Notes: a model not told the origin generated them from the letters alone. Positions 40,864-50,244 are shown, counted from the first letter of the stretch. The stretch is DNA of 64,000 nucleotides from Oerskovia turbata (GCF_000718325.1 NZ_JOFV01000011.1:70072-134071), one strand, 5' to 3'. Program-made: numbers and translations.

Positions 40864-42904
40864 CGTTCACCACCCCGACGGTCTCGATGAGGGCGTTCCC
40901 CGAGGTGACCTCCGTGTACGAGAGCACCGCCAGGTCGGGCAGCTGGGTCGCCACGAGGCGACGGACTGCCGGACGAAGGGACGGCGCGCAGACCAGGACG
41001 ACGTCGTGGCCGGCACCTCGGGCGGCCTCGACCACGTCGGCGACCGAGGTGCGGAACGCGTCGAGCCGCGCCGGGTCCACGACGATGACCGTGCCGTGCT
41101 CCCCACCCGGCTGCCGCCCCGCCAGCATGGCCTGCTCGAGCACGGGCGCGATCGTCACGACGCGGATCGTGCCGTCGACCGTGTACCGTGCCGGGATCGC
41201 GGGGCCGAGGACGGACCGCGCCGACTCGACCAGGTGCTCGGCGTCCGTGGAGCGCCTCGCCGCGAGCGCGAGCCCCTCGTAGATGCGGGGCAGGTCGTTG
41301 ACCGCCACGCGCTCCTCGAGCAGCCCCTGGAGCACGCGCTGGATCTCGGCGAGGGACAGCAGGGTCGGCGTGAGCTCGTCGACCGCGGAGGGGTTGGTGC
41401 GCTTGACCTCGTCGGTGAGCACCCGGACGTCCTCGCGCGAGAGCAGCCTGGCGGCGTTGGCCGAGATGATCGCCGACAGGTGGGTGACGAGGACCGAGAC
41501 GCGGTCGACGACCGTCGCCCCGGCCATCTCGGCGCTGTGCCGCATCTCGACGGGCACCCACTTGCCCTCCATGCCGAACACCGGGTCCACCGTGACCTGC
41601 CCGGGCAGGGACGCCAGGTTGTCGCCCAGCGCGAGGACCTTGCCCGCGGGCGCCTGTCCCCGGCCTGCCTCGACCCCAGCGATCCGCACGGCGTAGCTCG
41701 AGGCGACCAGCTCGATCGAGTCACGGGTGCGCACGGGCGGCACGACGACGCCCAGGTCCATCGCGATCTTGCGTCGCAGCGCGCGCACGCGTCCCAGGAG
41801 ATCGTCGTGCGCCCCCGTGACGAGGTCGACGAGGTCGGGGGCCAGGAGGATCTCCAGGGCGTGCACGCGCATCTGCTCGATGAGGTTCTCGGTGCCGTCC
41901 GACGACGCAGCCGCGCCCTTCTCGAGCTGCTCGGCAGCGGCCCGCGCGACCTCGGCCCGTTCCTGGCGCACCTTGATCTGCTGCGCGGCGACGAGGAGCC
42001 CGATCCCCAGGACGAAGAACGGCAGCTTGGGCATGCCCTCGATGAGCGCCATCGCGAACGAGGCGACGCCCGCGATCGCGATGGCGTGGCGCGACTGGAC
42101 GAGCTGGCTCGAGGCCTGCGAGCCGACGTCGCCCTCGCCCGAGTTGGAGCGGGTCACGATCATGCCCGTCGCGACGGCCATGAGCAGCGCCGGGACCTGG
42201 GTCACGAGACCGTCGCCGATCGTCAGGATCGAGTAGGTGTCGACCGACTCCCCCACGGGCATGGCGTGCATGACGACGCCGATGACGATGCCGCCGACCA
42301 GGTTGATGATCGTGATGACGACGCCCGCGATGGCGTCCCCCTTGACGAACTTCGAGGCGCCGTCCATCGCACCGTAGAAGTCCGCCTCCGCGGACACCTC
42401 GGCGCGTCGTGCGCGGGCGTCGGTCTCTGAGATGAGCCCTGCGTTGAGGTCCGCGTCGATCGCCATCTGCTTGCCCGGCATCGCGTCGAGGGTGAAGCGT
42501 GCACCGACCTCGGCGACGCGCTCGGCGCCCTTGGTGATCACGAGGAACTGGATGACCACCAGGATCAGGAACACGACCATGCCGATGACGATGTTCCCGT
42601 TGACCACGACGTGACCGAACGCGCTGATGACCTCGCCCGCGTACCCGTTGCCCAGCACGAGGCGGGTCGAGGCGACGTTGAGGCCCAGGCGGAACAGCGT
42701 CGCGACGAGCAGCAACGACGGGAAGACCGAGAAGTCGAGCGGCTTGGTGACGAACATCGACGTCAGCAGGATCACGAGCGAGAGCAGGATGTTGACGATG
42801 ATGAGCACGTCGAGCATCCCTGCGGGGATCGGCACGACGAGCAGCAGGACGATGCCGACGACGCCGAGCGGGACGGCGATCATGGCGAGGGAGCGGTTCT
42901 TCAC
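40835..42904 (-). CDS. flhA: Flagellar export gate protein FlhA
   Basis: 689 residues. Eight N-terminal transmembrane helices and the FHIPEP-family signature region (FPSLLLVATLFRLGLNVAST), cytoplasmic loop GKQMAIDADLNAGLI, then the C-terminal nonameric ring domain from about residue 350 (DPVFGMEGKWVP). Opens the export channel and docks substrate-chaperone complexes. GTG start at 42904. Separated from flhB by 155 bases that include an octamer TGCATAGG and short GTCGGCAGCAGG duplications, so flhA may begin its own transcript. Confidence 0.97.
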   Translation of the reverse strand: MKNRSLAMIAVPLGVVGIVLLLVVPIPAGMLDVLIIVNILLSLVILLTSMFVTKPLDFSVFPSLLLVATLFRLGLNVASTRLVLGNGYAGEVISAFGHVVVNGNIVIGMVVFLILVVIQFLVITKGAERVAEVGARFTLDAMPGKQMAIDADLNAGLISETDARARRAEVSAEADFYGAMDGASKFVKGDAIAGVVITIINLVGGIVIGVVMHAMPVGESVDTYSILTIGDGLVTQVPALLMAVATGMIVTRSNSGEGDVGSQASSQLVQSRHAIAIAGVASFAMALIEGMPKLPFFVLGIGLLVAAQQIKVRQERAEVARAAAEQLEKGAAASSDGTENLIEQMRVHALEILLAPDLVDLVTGAHDDLLGRVRALRRKIAMDLGVVVPPVRTRDSIELVASSYAVRIAGVEAGRGQAPAGKVLALGDNLASLPGQVTVDPVFGMEGKWVPVEMRHSAEMAGATVVDRVSVLVTHLSAIISANAARLLSREDVRVLTDEVKRTNPSAVDELTPTLLSLAEIQRVLQGLLEERVAVNDLPRIYEGLALAARRSTDAEHLVESARSVLGPAIPARYTVDGTIRVVTIAPVLEQAMLAGRQPGGEHGTVIVVDPARLDAFRTSVADVVEAARGAGHDVVLVCAPSLRPAVRRLVATQLPDLAVLSYTEVTSGNALIETVGVVNDAPALAARG

Positions 42905-42957
42905 GCGGAACCCTGGTCCTTCCCGGTCCGGAGCGGTGGCAGGTGCTGCCGTGAGGC

Positions 42958-42965
42958 CCTATGCA
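42958..42965 (-). promoter_or_regulatory. TGCATAGG element upstream of flhA
   Basis: Octamer on the minus strand 53 bases before the flhA start, in the flhB-flhA gap. See the other copies at 40003, 48434 and 61420. Confidence 0.4.
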
Positions 42966-43059
42966 CGTCGGATCGTCGGCAGCAGGGTCGGCAGCAGGGT
43001 CGGCGGCGGTGTCGGCCGGGTACCGCCCGCCGGCCGCCGTGCGGTGGGTACGGCGCGCC

Positions 43060-44211
43060 TCATGCCGTGCGCGCCTCGCCCGCTCCCGTGGGGTCCTCGT
43101 CCGCCGGCCACTCCCCCGGCGCGATCGCCGGGCGCCCCAGCCGGTGCGGCACGGACGAGACCGCGGCCCCGCGGCGCGAGAGGGCCATGACGAACGCGAG
43201 GACGCGCGCGACGGCCATGTAGAGCTCGACCGGGACCTCCTGCCCGACGTCGCACACCTTGTGGAGCGCGCGAGCGAGCTGGACGTCGCGGACCATCGGC
43301 ACCCGGGCCTCCTCGGCCTTCTCACGGATGCGCGCAGCCAGGTGGTCCGCCCCCTTGGCGACGACGCGCGGCGCGGACTTCCCCGCCTCGTACCGGATCG
43401 CGACGGCGACGTGCGTGGGGTTGACGATCACGACGTCGGCGTCCGCGACCGCGGCGAGCATGCGGTTGCGGGACAGCGCGCGGGCCATCGACCGGCGCTG
43501 CGACTTCACCATGGGGTCGCCGTCGCTGTTCTTGTGCTCGTCCTTGACCTCCTTCTTCGTCATGCGCGTCTTCTTGCGGTTGCGCTTGGCGACGACGAGC
43601 ACGTCGAGCAGCGCGAGCGAGATCCCTGCCGCCGTCGCCCACAGCAGCAGCGCCTTGACCCCCGACCCGGCGGCCTCCAGGAGCGAGGCCACGGGCAGAC
43701 CGCCCGCCGAGAGCAGCACGGGCATGAGCGACTGGATCACGACGTACAGCACGACCCCGACCACGGTCGTCTTGAGGAGCGCCTTGACGCCGTTCCACAA
43801 CGCCTGGGGACCGAGGATCCGCTTGAACCCCGAGACCGGGTTGAACTGCTGGAACTCGCCGCGGAACTTCTTCAGGTGCAGCCCGCCCTGGACGACCGAG
43901 CCGATGATCGCAGCGAGCGCGACCGCCGCGAGCAGCATGCCGATCGTGGGCAGGATCGAGCGCAACGCCTCCTGCAGGAGCACGACCGCGACGGCCGGCT
44001 CGGGGTTCTCGATCACGGTGCGGATCGACAGGACCTGCTCGGTCGCGGCCCCGGCCGCGTTGCCGAGCGTCAGCGGGAGCAGCGCACCCGCGACCGCGAT
44101 CCCGACCCATGCCGTGAGGTCCTGCGACCGGCCGAGCTGCCCCTTCTCGCGGACCTCCTTCATCTTGCGCTCGGTGGCCTGCTCGGTCCTCTCCTCGGAC
44201 GTGTCCGCCAT
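43060..44211 (-). CDS. flhB: Flagellar export switch protein FlhB
   Basis: 383 residues. Basic N-terminus (ERTEQATERKMKEVREKGQL), four transmembrane helices, and a cytoplasmic domain with the autocleavage motif Asn264-Pro-Thr-His (VNPTHVAVAI). Self-cleavage switches export from rod/hook to filament substrates. The start overlaps the fliR stop by four bases (ATGA). About 35 C-terminal residues beyond the usual end are low-complexity. Confidence 0.97.
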   Translation of the reverse strand: MADTSEERTEQATERKMKEVREKGQLGRSQDLTAWVGIAVAGALLPLTLGNAAGAATEQVLSIRTVIENPEPAVAVVLLQEALRSILPTIGMLLAAVALAAIIGSVVQGGLHLKKFRGEFQQFNPVSGFKRILGPQALWNGVKALLKTTVVGVVLYVVIQSLMPVLLSAGGLPVASLLEAAGSGVKALLLWATAAGISLALLDVLVVAKRNRKKTRMTKKEVKDEHKNSDGDPMVKSQRRSMARALSRNRMLAAVADADVVIVNPTHVAVAIRYEAGKSAPRVVAKGADHLAARIREKAEEARVPMVRDVQLARALHKVCDVGQEVPVELYMAVARVLAFVMALSRRGAAVSSVPHRLGRPAIAPGEWPADEDPTGAGEARTA

Positions 44212-44963
44212 CAGCCGACCCCTCCCATCAGTTCCAGGGCCTGTGCCGTGAGCGCGGACAGGGCGTGCGGCAGGGCGATGAGCACCGTCCCGACGAGCGA
44301 GAGGGTCAGGAAGATCTTGAGCGGGAAGCCGAGCGCGAACGCGTTGAGCGCGGGGGCGACACGGGTGACCAGGCCCAGCCCGACGTCGGCCAGGAAGAGG
44401 ACCACGACGATGGGCCCGGCGATCTGGAGCCCCGCGACGAACGACCCCGTGAGCGCGTCGATGAAGGACCCGGCCGGGACCCCGGCGAACGCCCCGACCG
44501 GCACCACGTCGTACGAGCGCGCGAGGCCGAGGATCACGAGCTGGTAGGCGTCCGAGGTGAACATCAGGACGACCGTGGCCAGCGCGAACAGGCGCGTGAA
44601 CTGCGACCCGCTCACGTTGGTCTGCGGGTCGAACGCCATGCCGACCGAGAATCCCCCGAACAGGTCGAGGTGCGAGCCGGCCGCGGTCACGGCCGAGAAG
44701 ACGATCATGACGAGCGTGCCCAGCATCGCGCCCGTCGCCGCCTCGGCGACCACGTGCGCGAAGAACGTGGCCGTGCCCACCGCCTCGTACGTCGGCGCGA
44801 CCCGGCCCGAGACCACCAGCCCCAGCGAGACCGCGAGGATGGCGCGCACCTGGCGCGGGATGGCCTTGTGGGAGAACGGCGGCGCGAGCAGCATGAACGC
44901 GGCCAGGCGGACCCCGGCGAGCAGGGTCGCCTGGAGCCACGCCTGGTCGATGTCGAACGTCAC
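44211..44963 (-). CDS. fliR: Flagellar export protein FliR
   Basis: 250 residues, six hydrophobic segments, with FliR family segments LAPPFSHKAIPRQVRA, FGGFSVGMAFDPQTN and PALNAFALGFPLKI. Part of the FliPQR export gate. GTG start at 44963, six bases after the fliQ stop; no other start gives the conserved N-terminus. Confidence 0.95.
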   Translation of the reverse strand: MTFDIDQAWLQATLLAGVRLAAFMLLAPPFSHKAIPRQVRAILAVSLGLVVSGRVAPTYEAVGTATFFAHVVAEAATGAMLGTLVMIVFSAVTAAGSHLDLFGGFSVGMAFDPQTNVSGSQFTRLFALATVVLMFTSDAYQLVILGLARSYDVVPVGAFAGVPAGSFIDALTGSFVAGLQIAGPIVVVLFLADVGLGLVTRVAPALNAFALGFPLKIFLTLSLVGTVLIALPHALSALTAQALELMGGVG

Positions 44964-44968
44964 CGACG

Positions 44969-45244
44969 TCAGCCGCCGCCCAGCAGGGACGGGATCAGGT
45001 CGAACATCGCGTGCGTGAACGAGACCAGCTCGCCGATCATCCAGTTGCCGCACACGATGAGCGCGACGGCGACCGCCGCGGCCTTCGGCACGAACGAGAG
45101 CGTGACCTCCTGGATCTGGGTCACGGACTGCACGAGCGAGATCGAGAAACCCACGACGAGGGACGTGATCAGGACAGGGGCCGCGAGCTTCGCGGCGAGG
45201 ATCATCGCCTGGGTCGCGATGTCGAGGACGGCCGACGTCTCCAT
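44969..45244 (-). CDS. fliQ: Flagellar export protein FliQ
   Basis: 91 residues, two transmembrane helices; AAPVLITSLVVGFSISLVQS and TQIQEVTLSFVPK are diagnostic. Usual length. Begins one base after the fliP stop. Confidence 0.96.
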   Translation of the reverse strand: METSAVLDIATQAMILAAKLAAPVLITSLVVGFSISLVQSVTQIQEVTLSFVPKAAAVAVALIVCGNWMIGELVSFTHAMFDLIPSLLGGG

Positions 45245-45245
45245 G

Positions 45246-46094
45246 TCATCCCACCCCGTACGAGCCGATGAGCGAGGTGGTGATGAGCCCCCACCCGTCG
45301 ACGAGGACGAACAGCAACAGCTTGAAGGGCAGCGAGATCATGGTGGGCGGGAGCATCATCATGCCCATGCTCATGAGCGCCGCCGCGACGACCAGGTCGA
45401 TCACGAGGAACGGCACGAAGATCACGAAGCCGATGATGAACGCCGCCCGCAGCTCCGAGATCACGAACGCCGGCACGAGCGTGGTCAGCGGCACGTCGGC
45501 CATGGTCGCCGGGTTGTCGAGGTCGGCCGCGCGCGTCATGAGCGCGAGGTCCTCCTCGCGCGTGTGCGCCAGCATGAACTCGCGCAGCGGCTCGGAGCCC
45601 GCGTCGAGCGCCTGGCTGAACGTCGTGGTGCCCGCGAGGTAGGGCTGGACGGCGGCCTCGTTGATCTCGCCGAACACGGGCCACATGATGAACATCGACA
45701 GGAACAGCGCGAGTCCCGCGAGGACCATGTTCGGCGGCACGGTACCGGTGCCCAGCGCGTTGCGCGTCAGCGACAGCACCACGAAGATCTTCGTGAACGA
45801 CGTCATCATGAGCAGCAGCGTCGGGGCCAGCGACAGCAGCGTGATGCCCACGAGCGTCACGAGGGACGACGACGGCTCGCCGTTCGGGCCGTTGATCTCG
45901 ACCGAGAAGCTGCTGCCCCCGTCAGGGGCGGTCGGGTCGACCGGGGCGGTGGGCGCCGTGGGGTCGGTCGGGGCCGCGCTCGCGGACGGGGCGAGCAGCA
46001 CCGCCGTCACGAGGACGAGCACGACGAGGACGAGGGCCGTGGCCAGCGCCACGGCCCGGTGCGCCTGCCTGCGCACCGGGACGACGACGGTCAT
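45246..46094 (-). CDS. fliP: Flagellar export protein FliP
   Basis: 282 residues. Basic head plus hydrophobic signal-like helix (ALATALVLVVLVLVTAVLL), a Thr/Pro linker, then the FliP core: LMMTSFTKIFVVLSLTRNAL, PPNMVLAGLALFLSMFIM, ELRAAFIIGFVIFVPFLVID, MGMMMLPPTMISLPFKLLLF. The ATG overlaps the fliO stop by four bases. Confidence 0.97.
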   Translation of the reverse strand: MTVVVPVRRQAHRAVALATALVLVVLVLVTAVLLAPSASAAPTDPTAPTAPVDPTAPDGGSSFSVEINGPNGEPSSSLVTLVGITLLSLAPTLLLMMTSFTKIFVVLSLTRNALGTGTVPPNMVLAGLALFLSMFIMWPVFGEINEAAVQPYLAGTTTFSQALDAGSEPLREFMLAHTREEDLALMTRAADLDNPATMADVPLTTLVPAFVISELRAAFIIGFVIFVPFLVIDLVVAAALMSMGMMMLPPTMISLPFKLLLFVLVDGWGLITTSLIGSYGVG

Positions 46095-46813
46095 CGCCGG
46101 GGCCCCCACACGGCACGGGCGGCCTGACGCCAGGTGTCGCCCGCCAGGAACGAACGCACCGCGGCCGTGTCCAGGCCCGCGGAGGTCACGCCCGACGGCG
46201 CAGCGCCCGCAGCGCGCAGGCTCACCGCGCGCCCGGGCCCGGCCGGGGCGGCGACGGGCGCGACGGGCGCCTCGTCGAGCCAGACCTGCGCGGCCAGGAC
46301 GGCCTCGTCGAACGACGGGCTCGTCGGTCGCCCGTCGGGGGCGGCCCCGGAGGCCAGGCCGGTCGGGTCCGCCAGGTCCGTCGCGTCGGTCGCTGCTGCT
46401 TGCTCGCCCGTGGTCCGGGTGACCGTGGCCCCGCCCGACGGGGCGACCGTGGCCCGGGGGCCGGTCGCCGACTTCACCACGTTGAAGGGCCCCAGGCGGG
46501 TCGACGTCGCGTCCCGCACGGCGTGCTTGGGGCCCGTGGCCACGGCCGCCGTGGCCGTCGCCGGCGCGGGCCCCTGGTCGATCACCGTGACCGAGGACTC
46601 GGTGACCCCGAGCAGGTAGCGGGTGCCGCCCGAGTCGAGGAGCACCGCGGCGCTCTTCTGGCTCAGCCCCTGGCGGGCGACGACGGTGAGCTGCGCGCCG
46701 CGCCCCCCGGGCGTCTGACGCCTGCTCCGGTCGGCGACCCGGTACGACAGCCACAGCAGCCCCATGACGACCGCCAGGGAGAAGGCGACCCGCAGCACGG
46801 TGGTGACGTCCAC
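46091..46813 (-). CDS. fliO: Flagellar biosynthetic protein FliO
   Basis: 240 residues. One N-terminal transmembrane helix (VLRVAFSLAVVMGLLWLSYR) and the FliO domain (QLTVVARQGLSQKSAAVLL, RYLLGVTESSVTVI), then a long Ala/Thr/Pro-rich tail roughly doubling the usual size. GTG start at 46813, four bases after the fliN stop. FliO assists assembly of the FliP ring. Confidence 0.88.
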   Translation of the reverse strand: MDVTTVLRVAFSLAVVMGLLWLSYRVADRSRRQTPGGRGAQLTVVARQGLSQKSAAVLLDSGGTRYLLGVTESSVTVIDQGPAPATATAAVATGPKHAVRDATSTRLGPFNVVKSATGPRATVAPSGGATVTRTTGEQAAATDATDLADPTGLASGAAPDGRPTSPSFDEAVLAAQVWLDEAPVAPVAAPAGPGRAVSLRAAGAAPSGVTSAGLDTAAVRSFLAGDTWRQAARAVWGPRR

Positions 46814-46817
46814 GGGC

Positions 46818-47522
46818 TCAGTCGTCCGCGTCGAGGATCTTGGTGATCCGCACGCCGTAGTCGCCACCGTCGACGACCACGACCTCCCCCTTGGCGATGG
46901 TCCGGCCGTTGAGCTGCACGTCCGCGGGCGCGCCGGCCGAGCGGTCGAGCTCGACGACGGCGCCGGGTTCGAGGTTGAGCACCTCGCGCACGGGCATCCG
47001 CGTGTGCCCGACGACGACGGCGAGCCGCATCTCGACGTTGGAGATGCGCGCGAGCCGGCTGCCCGTCATGGCCTCGTCGGGCAGGCTCCGCAGGGTCTTG
47101 CGCGCACGGACCACGAACCAGCCGGCCGTCGGCCCGCCGCCTGCGGAGAGCTCGAAGACCACGGCCTCCTCGTCCTCGAAGAGCTCGGTCGCGTCGCCGA
47201 CACGGACGTCGCCGAGCACTCCGACGCCGGTCGTGGCGCCGGCTGCCTCGAGCGCGGGGCGCAGGAGGTCGGTCATGTCGAGGGTCGGGGTCTCGGACGC
47301 GTCGGCGAGGGAGGACTCGTCGATGAGCGCGAGGGCCATGTCGGTCCCCGTGTCGCCGACGTACGAGGCGACGACCGCGGTCACGGCCTGCGGTCCGACC
47401 GGAGCGCCGCCCGAGAGCGCGGCGGACAGGGGCGTGCTCGTCGGGACGAGCTCGACGAGCGCACGGGCGGCCTCGACCGCGGCCTCGACGGCCGTCCGGT
47501 CGGCGGTGGTGGCGGTACTCAT
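46818..47522 (-). CDS. fliN: Flagellar motor switch protein FliN with extra N-terminal domain
   Basis: 234 residues against about 137 for enteric FliN. The C-terminal SpoA domain (about 155-232: RISNVEMRLAVVVGHTRMPV, NLEPGAVVELDRSAGAPADV, VVDGGDYGVRITKI) is clear. Residues 1-150 form an extra alpha/beta domain (AALSGGAPVGPQAVTAVVAS, GTDMALALID) whose layout recalls the CheC-like part of FliY. GAGGAG nine bases upstream supports the ATG. It forms the C-ring base with FliM and FliG. Confidence 0.9.
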   Translation of the reverse strand: MSTATTADRTAVEAAVEAARALVELVPTSTPLSAALSGGAPVGPQAVTAVVASYVGDTGTDMALALIDESSLADASETPTLDMTDLLRPALEAAGATTGVGVLGDVRVGDATELFEDEEAVVFELSAGGGPTAGWFVVRARKTLRSLPDEAMTGSRLARISNVEMRLAVVVGHTRMPVREVLNLEPGAVVELDRSAGAPADVQLNGRTIAKGEVVVVDGGDYGVRITKILDADD

Positions 47523-47525
47523 GCT

Positions 47526-48425
47526 TCAGTTCTCCTCGGTGGTGACGATGCGGCAGGCGAGGCGGGAGCCGGACGAGCCGACCGCACCGCGTGCCAGGAC
47601 GTGGCCGTCGACGATGACGTCGAGCGGGCGGGACCGGTTGTGCGGGAGGCGGATGACGTCGCCGACGGCGAGGTCGACGACCTCGACCGGCGTCATGGCC
47701 GCGCTCGACAGCTCGACCGTGACGTCGACCAGGGAACGGGCGATGTGTCGTCGTGTGCGCGCTGCGGCGTCGGCCGGGTCGTCGGCCGGGTTCGCCTCGC
47801 CGAGGTGCGGCAGCAGGGCGATCGCCGGCAGGGCGAGGGTCGCCGTGCACGCCCCGTCCCCGACCCGCAGGTTGAACTCCGCCACGATCATGAGCTCGGC
47901 GGTCGGCGCGGCCTGCACGAACTGCGAGTTGTGCTGGATCGAGCCGATCTTCAGCGGCGTCTCCAGGAGTCGGCCCATCGAGTGACGCAGGTCGCGCAGC
48001 GTCTCCGTGACCAGCGAGGTGACGAGCGCACGCTCGACGTCGGTGAACTTGCGGTCGATCGCCGGGATGTAGGGGCCGGCGCCGAGCATGTGCGCGATCC
48101 ACGTGAGGGCGTCGGTGTGCGGGAACTGCAGCACGGCGCGCGGGTTGATGCCGTCGATCTCGCACACGACGACCGTGGTCGTGACCGGCAGGTCGGCCAC
48201 GTAGTCGTCGTACGTCCGCATCGTCACCGCGCCCAGGCTCACCTGGGACACGACGCGCACACGGGCGGTCAGCTGGGTTCCCCACTGGCGGGCGAAGCTC
48301 TCGAACGCCATCTCGAGGATGCGATGGTGCTCACGCACGAGCGTCGTCGGGCGACGGAAGTCGTAGACCTCGACCTTGCGCCGTTCGGCGGGACCCTGGA
48401 CCCTGACGGGTGTCGTCGTGCTCAC
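47526..48425 (-). CDS. fliM: Flagellar motor switch protein FliM without CheY-docking peptide
   Basis: 299 residues. Middle domain (YDFRRPTTLVREHHRILEMA, RTYDDYVADLPVTTTV, FTDVERALVTSLVTETLRD) and C-terminal SpoA domain (DLAVGDVIRLPHNRSRPLDV). The N-terminal LSQxEIDALL peptide that binds phosphorylated CheY in E. coli and Bacillus FliM is absent; the protein begins directly at the middle domain. GTG start at 48425, preceded by a TGCATAGGAG element that also supplies the ribosome site. Confidence 0.93.
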   Translation of the reverse strand: MSTTTPVRVQGPAERRKVEVYDFRRPTTLVREHHRILEMAFESFARQWGTQLTARVRVVSQVSLGAVTMRTYDDYVADLPVTTTVVVCEIDGINPRAVLQFPHTDALTWIAHMLGAGPYIPAIDRKFTDVERALVTSLVTETLRDLRHSMGRLLETPLKIGSIQHNSQFVQAAPTAELMIVAEFNLRVGDGACTATLALPAIALLPHLGEANPADDPADAAARTRRHIARSLVDVTVELSSAAMTPVEVVDLAVGDVIRLPHNRSRPLDVIVDGHVLARGAVGSSGSRLACRIVTTEEN

Positions 48426-48433
48426 GTCGGTCT

Positions 48434-48441
48434 CCTATGCA
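48434..48441 (-). promoter_or_regulatory. TGCATAGG element upstream of fliM
   Basis: Octamer on the minus strand eight bases before the fliM GTG; its AGG extends to AGGAG, so here it doubles as the Shine-Dalgarno. The 132-base motB-fliM gap suggests a new transcript or processing site. Confidence 0.35.
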
Positions 48442-48557
48442 GGCGGGCGACGGAGAGCCTGCACGGCGACCGGGCGCCCTCCGGGGCGACCGGCCGCACC
48501 CACCAGGAGCACGACCCGGGCGGGGAGACGCGACGGGACCGAGGGTCTGTGGGACCG

Positions 48558-49466
48558 TCAGCCGGTCTCGGCCGTCGCCTCCGCCGCCCCTGCGAGGGCG
48601 GCACGGTGCGCGGACTCCGCCGCCGGGATGTCCGCCGCGGTGAGCGTGCCGCCGAGGACCTCGGGGATGAGGGCTCGCACGGCCTCGGGCTGCGCGGACA
48701 GGACCATGATGTCCACACGCCGGTTGGCGGCGAGGGCCTCGGGGTGCGTCCCTGCTGCGAGCGGCCGCGCCGACCCGAACCCGACCGCGGCGATCCGTTG
48801 CTCGGTCAGGCCGCTGTGCTCGACGAGGTAGCGCAGGACCGCGGTGGCGCGCGACGACGACAGCTCCCAGTTCGTGGGGAAGCGGGATCCCACGGTCGAC
48901 TTGTAGTCGGCGTTCCCCTCGACCTGGATCTCGTAGGTCGTCGGAGCCAGGACGGGTCCGACGATCTGCAGGACGGCTCCCGCTTCCTCGGTGAGGTCGG
49001 CGCTGCCCGGCGAGAAGAACGTGTCGGCCGAGACCAGGCGCACCGTGAGGCCGCGCTCGTCGATCTCGAACCTCACGGTGTCGGACATGCCGTACGCGTC
49101 CAGGTCTCTCGACATCGCGTCGCGCAGCCCGGTCAGGTCGGCGACCTCGGCCAGGGCCCGTTCGAGGTCGGTCTCGACGTCGGTGGGCGGCTCGGTCGCC
49201 GGGTCGTCGACGACCGCCTCCACGACGTCGGCGTCCTCGATCGTGCCGAAGCCGGCTGCGAGCGACGACTTGAGCTCCTGGTACTTGCCCTGGTCGACCG
49301 AGCTGATGGCGAACAGCACGATGAACAGGCACATGATGACCGTGACCATGTCCATGTAGGAGACCATCCAGCGACCGCTGCCGCCCGTGTCGTGACCTCC
49401 ACCGCCGCCACCGCCCCCGCCGCCGCCGCGTCGGCGTCGGCCGTGCCCCGCCGAGCGGCCGCTCAT
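48558..49466 (-). CDS. motB: Motility protein MotB
   Basis: 302 residues. Basic head, eleven consecutive Gly (14-24), one transmembrane helix with the ion-binding Asp39 (VSYMDMVTVIMCLFIVLFAI), linker, and a C-terminal OmpA-like peptidoglycan-binding domain (NWELSSSRATAVLRYLVEHS, RIAAVGFGSARP, NRRVDIMV). Stator anchor with MotA. The start shares its A with the motA stop (TGATG). The poly-Gly head is unusual. Confidence 0.95.
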   Translation of the reverse strand: MSGRSAGHGRRRRGGGGGGGGGGGHDTGGSGRWMVSYMDMVTVIMCLFIVLFAISSVDQGKYQELKSSLAAGFGTIEDADVVEAVVDDPATEPPTDVETDLERALAEVADLTGLRDAMSRDLDAYGMSDTVRFEIDERGLTVRLVSADTFFSPGSADLTEEAGAVLQIVGPVLAPTTYEIQVEGNADYKSTVGSRFPTNWELSSSRATAVLRYLVEHSGLTEQRIAAVGFGSARPLAAGTHPEALAANRRVDIMVLSAQPEAVRALIPEVLGGTLTAADIPAAESAHRAALAGAAEATAETG

Positions 49467-50239
49467 CAGGCGGCCTTGCCCGTGGGCAGCGACCAGTCGG
49501 GGACCATGGTCTTGAGCCGTTCGTCGATGACGCGGGCGCGAGCGCCTGCCTGGATCGACATGTATCCCTCGAGCAGCACGTCGAGCCGCTGGACCTCGAG
49601 GTCGGAGATGCGCTTGAGCTTGGCGCCGATGGGCAGCCAGATGAAGTTCGCGGACAGGATGCCCCACAGGGTCGCGATGAACGCGGCCGCGATCATGTGG
49701 CCGAGCTCGGCCGGGTCGGAGAGGTTCTCCAGGACGTGGGTCAGGGACACGACGGTTCCGACGATGCCGATGGTCGGGGCGTACCCGCCGATCGCGTTGT
49801 AGAAGTCGTAGGCGACCGCGTCCTCACGGCTCTTGGTCTCGATCCGTTCCTCGAGCAGGGTGCGCAGCTGGTCGGCGTCGGCGCCGTCGGCCAGGGACTG
49901 GAGCGCGCTGCGCTGGAACGGGTCCTCGGTCTTCTGGGACTCGGCCTCGAGCGCGAGGAGCCCACCGTCGTTCTGGACGATCTCGGCGGCCCGTACGACC
50001 TCCTCGATCGCGTCGGCCGGGCGGGCAGGCTTGCTCACGAACGCCCTCGGCAGCGCCTTGATCGCCTGGAGCGCGTCGCGCACGGTGCCCGACGCGACCG
50101 CGACGAGGATGCTGGCGCCGAAGACGAGGATGATCGGCGCGGGCAGCAGGATCGACGTGATCTGGGCTCCCTCGAGGAGCACCATCGCGACGAGCGCACC
50201 GAACGCGAACAGGATGCCGATGATGGTTGCGGGATCCAT
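49466..50239 (-). CDS. motA: Motility protein MotA
   Basis: 257 residues, four transmembrane helices, with the family signature region around YNAIGGYAPTIGIVGTVVSL and AAAFIATLWGILSANFIWLP. Pro residues of the third and fourth helices that couple ion flow are present. Forms the H+ (or Na+) stator with MotB. Starts five bases after the flbD stop, so the two are one transcript. Confidence 0.96.
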   Translation of the reverse strand: MDPATIIGILFAFGALVAMVLLEGAQITSILLPAPIILVFGASILVAVASGTVRDALQAIKALPRAFVSKPARPADAIEEVVRAAEIVQNDGGLLALEAESQKTEDPFQRSALQSLADGADADQLRTLLEERIETKSREDAVAYDFYNAIGGYAPTIGIVGTVVSLTHVLENLSDPAELGHMIAAAFIATLWGILSANFIWLPIGAKLKRISDLEVQRLDVLLEGYMSIQAGARARVIDERLKTMVPDWSLPTGKAA

Positions 50240-50244
50240 GGGGC

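Noticed and set aside
42966..43030. Short GTCGGCAGCAGG duplications in the flhB-flhA gap
   Set aside because: Short, imperfect and in very GC-rich sequence; likely simple slippage.
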